Shown here in pieces: positions 24,625-31,248 of a stretch of DNA of 32,776 nt; position 1 is the stretch's first letter, and each line of letters opens with the position of its first letter. Source of the stretch: Methanoregula sp. (GTDB taxonomy: Archaea; Halobacteriota; Methanomicrobia; Methanomicrobiales; Methanospirillaceae); the NCBI GenBank assembly GCA_023228295.1, contig JALOBP010000029.1:1-32776 (forward strand), in the 5' to 3' direction. The notes beneath the pieces were generated by a model that was not told the origin of the DNA, ran no database searches, and saw only the letters and a list, made by a program, of their open reading frames with translations. The position numbers were made by a program, and so were the translations under genes.

Positions 24625-24682
24625 ACCGGGAAGTGAGCAGATCAACCGCGGTCCGCAGGTTTTTTCCGGTTTTTCCAAAAAA

Positions 24683-24697
24683 GGGGGTCAGTGGGGG
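24683..24697 (+). repeat. Solo copy of the G5-TCAGT-G5 motif
   Basis: GGGGGTCAGTGGGGG occurs here, 59 bp after the DUF3795 stop. The same 15-mer forms both arms of the inverted repeat at 24844-24976, so this is a third, direct-orientation copy of its right arm. It is preceded by AAAAAA rather than followed by it. Confidence 0.7.
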
Positions 24698-24843
24698 CGG
24701 GACAGATCCTGCCAGCCGTTTTCAGCTCATCCATACAGGTGCCCGGAAACTACCGTTTCCATTGGAGATGCTTGTCGAAGAATCCCGGTTGCTGGATCAA
24801 CAGAAACGGGAATTGTGCAGATCCTCTAGCCGGTCAAAACAAT

Positions 24844-24976
24844 ATTTTTCCCCCACTGACCCCCCCTTCATCATTGCAGGTTTTTTTTAGAATTATTGCA
24901 TTTTCCTGAAGTGATTTTTCTTGAAAATCAGGGTTTTTTATCCATACCTGGGATAGGGGGTCAGTGGGGGAAAAAT
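24844..24976. repeat. 133-bp element with 21-bp inverted repeats
   Basis: The arms 24844-24864 and 24956-24976 are perfect 21-bp inverted repeats with a 91-bp AT-rich core that contains T8 (24881-24888) and T6 (24934-24939). The arm core is G5-TCAGT-G5 flanked by A5. No open frame lies inside, and no target-site duplication is obvious (flanks ACAAT and GAATG). It could be a small non-autonomous element or a stem of a structured RNA. With the hairpin at 25001-25026 this accounts for most of the gene-free 24625-25141 region. Confidence 0.65.
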
Positions 24977-25000
24977 GAATGCCCGGGGAACTGGCACCTG

Positions 25001-25026
25001 ATCCACATTTCCTGTGGATTTTTTTT
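25001..25026 (+). terminator. Hairpin plus T-run, orphan
   Basis: ATCCACA (25001-25007) pairs with TGTGGAT (25013-25019) around TTTCC, followed by a run of eight T (25019-25026). It looks like a plus-strand terminator, but the nearest upstream plus-strand gene ends almost 400 bp earlier, and the downstream gene is on the minus strand. It might end an unannotated transcript covering the repeat element. Confidence 0.45.
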
Positions 25027-25141
25027 ATGAAACAGGGAACATGATTTGGCGGGTAAGAATGGATAAAAAAATGGTTGTCATGGAAATTGTATAAACAGTT
25101 ATCGGGATAAAAAAGATGACGGGCAGATCGGCCGGATTCCT

Positions 25142-25792
25142 TCACAGCAGTTCGGAGAGACGATGCCCGACACTGCTCTCGCACTTCTCTTTGTATTTGC
25201 ACCGGTTGCAGGGGGCATTGAGCGGGGGCTCGGGGAACTGGCCGTCCACGATGGATTTGTACTTGTGCAACAGGGCGATCACCTGCCGACGGTCGCGGGG
25301 CTGGACGGCATGATATCGCGAGACCCCGTCGGGAATATACTCCACGTAACCACCTTCAACCTCGTTTCCCGTCATCTCCTCAAGGCAGAGCGCAATGGCA
25401 GCGATCCGCAGCCGGTCGGCAGCATACGTCCCCATCGGCATGGCACCGGCAGCCCGTATTATCGAGAAGGCGCCGTCATCGGTAATGCGGTCGATCATAC
25501 CCGCAAGCCCGTACTTGTTGGAGAAGACCCGGACATCAGTCTCTTTTGACGGCTTCCATTCCTGCTTGTTACAGGAGGTAATACTAATACCGAGATATTC
25601 CTTCAGCGCGGGATCGATTTTTTGGCGGACCGTGACAATTTCGTTCCAGATAGCATCCTCTTCGAGCGGTTTCCCGAGGTGATACGAGAGCTGTTTGCAG
25701 ACTGCATACCGGTCGGACTCGGTGACCGCGTTATTGCGTTCATAATAAAACCGGACCGGGCATGCATGCACCCGGACAAGGTCAGAGATCAC
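25142..25792 (-). CDS. Cas4-like Fe-S protein with degenerate nuclease motif
   Basis: This 216-residue protein has the Cas4/RecB layout: N-terminal Cys11 in SDLVRVHACPVRFYYE and a C-terminal cysteine triple C195, C198 and C204 (APCNRCKYKEKC), the four expected Fe-S ligands. The nuclease core is altered: GMIDRITDDG keeps the motif II Asp101, but the next strand reads SIIRAAGAMP where Cas4 normally has VVExK, so Arg113 and Ala115 replace the catalytic Glu/Asp and Lys. The QxxxY-like helix is retained as DRLRIAAIALCLEE. So it probably binds DNA or a partner but may not cut. The GTG at 25792 is the only standard start; AGAGGAGGAG at 25822-25831 would fit an in-frame ATT (25819) or CTG (25816) start instead. 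No cas genes or CRISPR array are in the window. Confidence 0.85.
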   Translation of the reverse strand: MISDLVRVHACPVRFYYERNNAVTESDRYAVCKQLSYHLGKPLEEDAIWNEIVTVRQKIDPALKEYLGISITSCNKQEWKPSKETDVRVFSNKYGLAGMIDRITDDGAFSIIRAAGAMPMGTYAADRLRIAAIALCLEEMTGNEVEGGYVEYIPDGVSRYHAVQPRDRRQVIALLHKYKSIVDGQFPEPPLNAPCNRCKYKEKCESSVGHRLSELL

Positions 25793-25937
25793 GATATGCC
25801 CGTTCTGATCCGCCAGAATAACTCCTCCTCTAAACGTTGGAAATAAAACAGATTATAGTTATCGCGGGATATGGAGGAATTCCAAGGGACAAATGGAAGG
25901 AAAAGACGGATAATGTATCAGGAGCAACACTCTGGGT

Positions 25938-26231
25938 ATGACAGGCCAGGAAATATCCGTTAATATTCCGCCCACGCTCGATCCCGTATACAGCAATATG
26001 ATCCAGATCGCCTACAAGGACGACGAGTTCACGTTCATGTTCCTCCACCAGCTCCCGCAGGTGAACCAGGCGAGGGCAAAAGCCATTGTGTCAATCACGC
26101 CGGCCCATGCCAAGAACCTCCTCGGCGTGCTCACCAAGACCGTAGCCGATTACGAGTCCAAATTCGGCACCATCGCCCCCAAGGAGCAGCAGGGGCCCCA
26201 GACCGTCACCTCCCTGTCCGGCTATTCCTGA
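25938..26231 (+). CDS. DUF3467 protein
   Basis: This 97-residue protein matches DUF3467: a beta-rich start (EISVNIPPTLDPVYSNMIQIA), the conserved DEFTFMFLHQLP segment, and a helix (ITPAHAKNLLGVLTKTVADYE) before a flexible Gln/Ser tail. Family members occur in many methanogens and bacteria, with no established activity. It has no signal, membrane span or cysteine. The start ATG 25938 comes soon after a T/A-rich stretch; no clear ribosome site is visible. It is divergent from the Cas4-like gene and is followed by tRNA-Thr. Confidence 0.85.
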   Translation: MTGQEISVNIPPTLDPVYSNMIQIAYKDDEFTFMFLHQLPQVNQARAKAIVSITPAHAKNLLGVLTKTVADYESKFGTIAPKEQQGPQTVTSLSGYS

Positions 26232-26286
26232 TCCGGGTTTATACATATTTTTATTAACGCACAAAACCGATAGTATGAGGTATTGC

Positions 26287-26358
26287 GCCGCCGTGGCTTA
26301 GCGGCATAGCGGCTGATTCGTAATCAGCAGGTCGGGGGTTCAATTCCCCCCGGCGGCT
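26287..26358 (+). tRNA. tRNA-Thr (CGT)
   Basis: Cloverleaf complete without intron: acceptor GCCGCCG (26287-26293) with CGGCGGC (26351-26357), anticodon stem GCTGA/TCAGC around TTCGTAA with anticodon CGT, T stem GGGGG/CCCCC around TTCAATT. Discriminator T at 26358, as usual for archaeal Thr; CCA not encoded. A TATA element (TTTATACATA, about 26238-26247) lies about 45 bp upstream. Confidence 0.95.
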
Positions 26359-26471
26359 TGCAACACTGTTTTTTCAGAACATTTACCCTGCCGTTTTCTC
26401 AAAAGGATATCCGGAACATCAGCGTTGGTTTTTGGTTTTTCTACACCTGCGGGCAACACATCAATCAACAA

Positions 26472-26499
26472 TAATTATAAGCGCATTCAGCTATGCGCT
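26472..26499 (+). promoter_or_regulatory. TATA box with adjoining inverted repeat before the kinase
   Basis: TAATTATAAG (26472-26481) is a good TATA element, 26-31 bp before ATG 26503, which points to a leaderless mRNA. AGCGCAT (26480-26486) and ATGCGCT (26493-26499) form a perfect 7-bp inverted repeat around TCAGCT, exactly between TATA and start: a typical repressor site. Confidence 0.5.
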
Positions 26500-26502
26500 A
26501 TT

Positions 26503-28548
26503 ATGGACCTGATGATCATACAGAATTCAGTCACATCGTTCATGATTATCTGTGTGATCATCGTCTTTGCATTTGTCTTCATGCGAAGCCGGTTTTTCAA
26601 TGAAGTATTCGAGCATCACCCTGCATGGTCCACACAGGTTTTACTCATCATCTTTTTTGGCATACTCTCAATTTTCGGGACGCTCACCAGGATCTCGATT
26701 TATGGCGCTGTGGTGAATGTAAGGGATCTCGGCCCAATGGCTGCCGGACTAATCTGTGGCCCGGTTATCGGAATAGGTTCAGGGATTATCGGCGGACTGT
26801 TCCGCTTTGCCCAGGGGGGGCCGTACATGTGGACCGGATTATCCGCCCCCATCCTCTCGGGAATTCTTGGCGGAATTTTATACCTTGCCAACAAGCGCCA
26901 GTTTGTACCTACGTGGGTTGCCGTGCTCTACATCGGGCTTTCCGAGACACTAATCTCCTGTTATACCCTTATCCTTGTGACCAGGCCGGACCAGTTTATT
27001 ACCGTTGTTACTGATGTTGCAATCCCCATGGTGACTTTTAATGTCATTGGAATGTTCATTTTTGCATCCGTTGTCCACTTTACCCTCAAAGAACGGCAGA
27101 CGCAAAAAGAGATGCAGCTGCTGGAACTCGAGCTGGAGTCCAAGAGGAACCTCTCAACCATCATCGATACTATCGGCTACCCGGTCTACGTCCTTGATCG
27201 CGATCACCGGTTTGTTCTCGTGAACGACCGGTTATGCCAGTTTGTCGGCAGGAGAAGGGAAGAAATTCTTGGCGTTACGGCCTGGGATCTTTTCGGCAAG
27301 GAGCAAGCTGCGGCCCATTGGGACATGACCGAGGACGTGTTCCGGACAAAAACTACCCGGGAGAATGAAACAACGCAGGTTATGCTGGACGGGCAGCAGC
27401 GTACCCTCATCTCAACATCGACCCTGTATACCGATACAACCGGACACGCGTTCATGGTTGGGATCATCCAGGATATCACAGAACGCAAGAAGATGCAGGT
27501 GGCCCTTGCGGAAAACGAGGCCTGGTATCGCAGTCTCTTCGAACATACCGGTGCCGCCACCATCATTATCAACGATGACGGGAAGATCGACCAGGCCAAC
27601 TCGGAGTTTATCCAGCTGACCGGCATTTCCCGCAGGGAAATCGAGGGGAAGGTAAGCTGGACCCGGTTCGCACATCCGGATGAACTCGATATGGTGAAAC
27701 AGTACCATCATAAACGACGGGTGGATCCCACTTCAGTTCCTACCACATATACAGTCCGGCTGATTGACAGTCAGGGCATAACCAGGACCATGCATGCCGT
27801 GGTTGCCATGATACCGGGGACAATGAAATCTATTGCATCCTATGTAGATATCAGCGAGCAGAAGAGGTCCGAAGAGGCCTTAACGCAGGTAAACCGGAAA
27901 CTCAACCTGCTCTCTTCCATTACCCGTCACGACATCATCAACCAGCTCATGGTCCTCAAAGGATACCTCGTGCTTCTCAGACAGAAGACAGAAAATCCGA
28001 CGCTTCTTGATTATATTGGGCGGAGCGAGAAGGCGGCCGGAAGCATCGAGCACCAGATCACCTTCACCCGCGATTACCAGGACCTGGGGGTGAAAGCTCC
28101 GGTATGGCAGAACGTGAAAAAATCTATTATCAATGCCAAAGGGGCGTTGCCTATGGGCAGCGTGACAGTCGATGTTGACCGGTCGGATCTTGAGATACTG
28201 GCAGATCCCCTTTTTGAGAAAGTATTCTATAACCTGATCGAAAATTCGCTCCGGTATGGAGGAGAGGGATTGCGCACAATCCGGGTGAGGTCGCAGGAAA
28301 CAGATAACCGCCTTATCCTCATCTACGAGGATGACGGAATAGGGATCGCGGACGGGGACCGGCCCCATCTTTTTGAGAGGGGATTTGGGAAACATTCAGG
28401 ATTCGGCCTTTTTCTCTCCCGCGAGATGCTCGCGATAACCGGTATCCCCATTGAAGAGAACGGAACGTTTGGCAGCGGGGCACGGTTCACACTCCGGGTG
28501 CCTTTTGGTATGTACCGGTTCGGAAATGATGACGGATCCCGGACCTGA
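26503..28548 (+). CDS. 5TM-receptor/PAS sensor histidine kinase
   Basis: This 681-residue protein senses a signal at the membrane. The N-terminal part (about 10-195) is a 5TMR_LYT-type receptor, recognised by GPMAAGLICGPVIGIGSG and the RFAQGGPYMWTGLSAPILSG loop. Two PAS domains follow (about 205-330 with DTIGYPVYVLDRDHRFVLVN; about 335-455 with SLFEHTGAATIIINDDGKI), then a dimerisation helix with the phospho-accepting His476 in SSITRHDIINQLMVLKGYL and an HATPase domain (N box NLIENSLRYGG; G boxes YEDDGIGI and GKHSGFGLFLSREML). All kinase motifs are present. The ATG at 26503 is preferred to the longer frame from 26425 because of the TATA spacing. No response regulator is adjacent, so it is an orphan, as is common in methanogens. 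Confidence 0.95.
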   Translation: MDLMIIQNSVTSFMIICVIIVFAFVFMRSRFFNEVFEHHPAWSTQVLLIIFFGILSIFGTLTRISIYGAVVNVRDLGPMAAGLICGPVIGIGSGIIGGLFRFAQGGPYMWTGLSAPILSGILGGILYLANKRQFVPTWVAVLYIGLSETLISCYTLILVTRPDQFITVVTDVAIPMVTFNVIGMFIFASVVHFTLKERQTQKEMQLLELELESKRNLSTIIDTIGYPVYVLDRDHRFVLVNDRLCQFVGRRREEILGVTAWDLFGKEQAAAHWDMTEDVFRTKTTRENETTQVMLDGQQRTLISTSTLYTDTTGHAFMVGIIQDITERKKMQVALAENEAWYRSLFEHTGAATIIINDDGKIDQANSEFIQLTGISRREIEGKVSWTRFAHPDELDMVKQYHHKRRVDPTSVPTTYTVRLIDSQGITRTMHAVVAMIPGTMKSIASYVDISEQKRSEEALTQVNRKLNLLSSITRHDIINQLMVLKGYLVLLRQKTENPTLLDYIGRSEKAAGSIEHQITFTRDYQDLGVKAPVWQNVKKSIINAKGALPMGSVTVDVDRSDLEILADPLFEKVFYNLIENSLRYGGEGLRTIRVRSQETDNRLILIYEDDGIGIADGDRPHLFERGFGKHSGFGLFLSREMLAITGIPIEENGTFGSGARFTLRVPFGMYRFGNDDGSRT

Positions 28549-28718
28549 TACACAGACATCGGGGGTACCGCAGTACCTCATATGACCAGCGGCGGATAAT
28601 GCTCACTCCGCAAATGGTGCCAGAGGGAACTGACGGTTTCGCCCGGGTGACGGGAAATGAATAGTCTGATTGGGGGGGTATTATGACCATTCAGGACAAT
28701 TGGCTGTAGAGTAGACGT

Positions 28719-29258
28719 ATGGAGAAAACAAAATCCCGTTCAGTCTGGATACAGGTCGTACAGATCGCCGTATTTTTCTCAGGAGGGATCCTTGCCATCC
28801 CGCTTGCTCTTGGCATCTTATCAGGGTGCCTGCCCCACGCAGTCCTTGGTTTTGTCGGGGCGATCCTGATTCTCCAGCCGGTGGCGGTTGCTGTCGGGAT
28901 CGCTCTCGGCATCCCGCCCGTTACCGTCCTGCTCATTATGCTCTCGGTGGGGGTCTCGGTCATCTTCATATTCTTTGGCATCTGCGACCTCTTTGCGGAA
29001 AAGTCTCTGTGGCTCCGGAATCACATGGATAAGGTGGATGCAATCGCAAAACGATCTGCCCTGTTCCAGAAATACGGGATCGTCACCATCATCCCGTTCA
29101 TCTGGGTACCGGGCGTGGGGCTGTACGGGTGCGTGCTGCTCGCATGGCTTTTCCGCTGGCGGGGTGTCAAAGGGATTGGCATCATCCTTGCCGGCTGGAT
29201 GCTGGCAACCCTCCTCGTGCTGGGGGCAACGCTGGGCGCAATGAAACTGATAAATTAG
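28719..29258 (+). CDS. Putative small multidrug export family membrane protein
   Basis: This 179-residue protein resembles the Sm_multidrug_ex family. It has about five membrane helices, including VVQIAVFFSGGILAIPLALGIL, AVLGFVGAILILQPVAVAVGIALG and TVLLIMLSVGVSVIFIFFGI, and the family's second half FQKYGIVTIIPFIWVPGVGLYGCVLLAWLF. The name comes from an early annotation and transport of drugs is not established. It starts at ATG 28719; the 170-bp spacer after the histidine kinase has no gene. Its 3' end faces the LigD-type gene 40 bp away. Confidence 0.8.
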   Translation: MEKTKSRSVWIQVVQIAVFFSGGILAIPLALGILSGCLPHAVLGFVGAILILQPVAVAVGIALGIPPVTVLLIMLSVGVSVIFIFFGICDLFAEKSLWLRNHMDKVDAIAKRSALFQKYGIVTIIPFIWVPGVGLYGCVLLAWLFRWRGVKGIGIILAGWMLATLLVLGATLGAMKLIN

Positions 29259-29298
29259 ATACGCCAACACCAATTGGTATCTTCGAAAAGAGAGGGGA

Positions 29299-29685
29299 TC
29301 ATTCCTTCGCCTTCATGACCAGCCATTCATTCTCTCCCGCTTTTTTGAACCGGACAAGGACGTACTTCCCGCTGAACCGGGTACCGTTGAGGATAACCTC
29401 GATCCGGTCGTCCCCCCATGCAAGCAGGTCATACGAGCCGGTATCGGCAATGGCGACGGTGCCGGCCCCGTACTCGCCTTCCGGGATCGTACCGGTAAAA
29501 CCAATATACCCGATCTCATGATCTTCAACGGCGATAGCGAGCCGGCGTTCTCCCGGGACTTCCGGCAATCCTTTGGGAACCGCCCAGCTCTTCAGTACTC
29601 CGTCCTTTTCCAGCCGGAGATCGAAATGATGGTGCTTTGCCGTATGGTCGTGAAGCACGAACCGGGCACTCCCCTCGCCATTCAT
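29299..29685 (-). CDS. Stand-alone LigD-type 3'-phosphoesterase
   Basis: This 128-residue protein corresponds to the phosphoesterase module of bacterial LigD, which removes 3'-phosphate and 3'-ribonucleotide ends to make DNA breaks ligatable. Catalytic residues are visible in FVLHDHTAKHHHFDLRLE (His14, His20, Asp22) and VEDHEIGYIGFTG (His56), followed by IPEGEYGAGTV. No ligase or polymerase module is attached. In archaea such separate modules are known, for example with Methanocella-type end joining. Its ATG overlaps the thiE stop by 4 nt (ATGA), so it is translationally coupled to thiamine synthesis genes, an unexpected partner. Confidence 0.93.
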   Translation of the reverse strand: MNGEGSARFVLHDHTAKHHHFDLRLEKDGVLKSWAVPKGLPEVPGERRLAIAVEDHEIGYIGFTGTIPEGEYGAGTVAIADTGSYDLLAWGDDRIEVILNGTRFSGKYVLVRFKKAGENEWLVMKAKE

Positions 29686-30320
29686 TTCCGCATCTCCTGT
29701 TTTGCCCGCCCAATCAGGGAGCGCATTTCCTGTGCCGCACGGGTTATATCGGGTGCGGAGACCACCGCAGATATAACCGCAACGCCATCAGCCCCGGCCC
29801 GGATTACATCCCGGACATTTCCGGGGCCGATACCGCCAATGGCAATGACCGGGATCGTAACCGCATTGCGTATCTCTGCCAAGAGGACCAGCCCGTGGCC
29901 GGGTCCCGCGTTACTCTTCGAACCGGTGGCAAACGTTGGGCTGAGTACCACATAGTCCGCCCCCTCTGTTTCTACCTGCAGGGCTTCCCCTGCGTTACCA
30001 ACCGAGACACCGATAACGAACCCGGGCGGGGCAAGCTGGCGGGCAACGCCCGGCCCGATATCACCCTGCCCGAGATGGACACCGCCCGCCCCACAGGCAA
30101 TCGCTACGTCCAGGCGGTCATTGACAATAAAAAGTGCCCCGGCGGGTTTCGTGATCGCATGGATCTCCCGTCCGATCCTGACAAGTTCCCGGCAGTCGAG
30201 GGCTTTATCCCGGAGCTGGATCACATCCGCCCCGCCAGCAACGGCGCGTCGGGCGATCTCCACATGCGGGAGCCCTCCCGCGAGCGTTTCGTCTGTGATT
30301 ACGTAGAGATCGTAGGGCAT
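29682..30320 (-). CDS. thiE: Thiamine-phosphate synthase
   Basis: This 212-residue TIM-barrel enzyme joins HMP pyrophosphate with thiazole phosphate to make thiamine phosphate. Family marks: DVIQLRDKALDCREL (about 33-47) in the pyrophosphate-binding region, FIVNDRLDVAIACGAGGVHLGQGD (about 64-87), VLSPTFATGSKSNAGPG (about 125-141), and the phosphate loops VIAIGGIGPGN and DGVAVISAVV. Length is typical for the single-domain bacterial-type ThiE. It lies 11 bp after thiM and overlaps the LigD-type gene, so the three are likely one operon. Confidence 0.95.
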   Translation of the reverse strand: MPYDLYVITDETLAGGLPHVEIARRAVAGGADVIQLRDKALDCRELVRIGREIHAITKPAGALFIVNDRLDVAIACGAGGVHLGQGDIGPGVARQLAPPGFVIGVSVGNAGEALQVETEGADYVVLSPTFATGSKSNAGPGHGLVLLAEIRNAVTIPVIAIGGIGPGNVRDVIRAGADGVAVISAVVSAPDITRAAQEMRSLIGRAKQEMRK

Positions 30321-30331
30321 AAAATAATTAT

Positions 30332-31132
30332 TCAGGCCTTGCGGATCTTTGCTCCCTTTGCAAGCGCTGCCGGGGTAAGTCCTGCCAGTTCATCGAAGAG
30401 TGCGATCTTGAAGGTGAAGGGACCTTTTGCACTCACCGCTGCAAGTTGTCCGGCGATACCGAACGCAGCAAGGGCAGCAGCAGACGCTTTCACCATATCG
30501 TCGGATACCGCACAAAATGCGCCAGTGACGGATGCTGCCATGCAGCCGGTACCGGAGATACTTCCCATGAGGGGGTGGCCGTTTTCCACGAGAAACGCGC
30601 GTTTGCCGTCCGTGACGATATCCGTTGCTCCGCTGACCGCGACAACGAACCGGCCGGACTTTGCATAGTCCTTTGCAATACTCACGACGTCCCCGGCAAG
30701 GCCGTGGGAATCAACCCCGCGTACCTTCCCGCCGGCACCGGCAAGAACGCCAATTTCGCCTTCATTACCCTTGAGAACGCTGATTTTCAACTCGTCCAGG
30801 AGGCGCTGCACGGTCTCGGTCCGGAAACGGGTTGCCCCGGCACCAACAGGATCGAGAATGATGGGGATCTGCCGGTCGTTTGCCATCCCGCCGGCAAGGA
30901 TCATGGACTCGACCTGTGCGGCATTGAGGGTCCCGATATTCAGGACGAGGGCCCCGGCAAAACCGGTCATTTCCGCTACCTCTTCCGGCGCATCTGCCAT
31001 GACCGGCGCTCCGCCGGCACATATCGTGATATTGGCGCAGTCGTTGACTGTGACATAGTTCGTGATGTGATGTACGAGCGGGCGCTTCTCCCGCACGCAT
31101 GTAAAAAAGTCCAAGAGTTCTTTTTGTCGCAT
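30332..31132 (-). CDS. thiM: Hydroxyethylthiazole kinase
   Basis: This 266-residue ribokinase-like enzyme phosphorylates 4-methyl-5-(2-hydroxyethyl)thiazole for thiamine salvage. Family marks: REKRPLVHHITNYVTVNDCANI (about 13-34), GGAPVMADAPEEV, IILDPVGAGATRFR, LKGNEGEIGVLAG and the anion-hole/catalytic SGTGCMAASVTGAF (Cys and loop). I place the start at ATG 31132 because it gives the usual N-terminus (MRQKELLDFFTCVREK); in-frame ATG 31147 and TTG 31186 are possible. A TATA-like TTTTTTTAAA lies at about 31205-31213. No recognisable TPP riboswitch is present. Confidence 0.94.
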   Translation of the reverse strand: MRQKELLDFFTCVREKRPLVHHITNYVTVNDCANITICAGGAPVMADAPEEVAEMTGFAGALVLNIGTLNAAQVESMILAGGMANDRQIPIILDPVGAGATRFRTETVQRLLDELKISVLKGNEGEIGVLAGAGGKVRGVDSHGLAGDVVSIAKDYAKSGRFVVAVSGATDIVTDGKRAFLVENGHPLMGSISGTGCMAASVTGAFCAVSDDMVKASAAALAAFGIAGQLAAVSAKGPFTFKIALFDELAGLTPAALAKGAKIRKA

Positions 31133-31136
31133 ACCA

Positions 31137-31232
31137 GGTCCTGCCATTTCCAGCGAAAATCTACGATTGCCGGAATAGTATCTCAATTATTGGACGCCGG
31201 CCTTTAAAAAAACTGATAATTATGGCAGGACC
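31137..31232. repeat. 11-bp inverted repeat at thiM promoter
   Basis: GGTCCTGCCAT (31137-31147) and ATGGCAGGACC (31222-31232) are perfect inverted copies that flank the thiM TATA-like element. The left copy covers the first codons of the longer thiM start option. They could be sites for a dimeric regulator, or chance. Confidence 0.35.
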
Positions 31233-31248
31233 GGCACGGGAGGCGGTT

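Noticed and set aside
24844..25026. CRISPR array
   Set aside because: The repeats are inverted, only three in number and irregularly spaced; there are no direct repeats with spacers.
24494..25202. Open frames on both strands around the repeat element
   Set aside because: They cross the inverted repeats and T-runs, overlap each other and show no protein features.
31133..31248. TPP riboswitch before thiM
   Set aside because: The conserved THI-element cores (CUGAGA and ACCUGAU-type) were not seen upstream of thiM on the minus strand.
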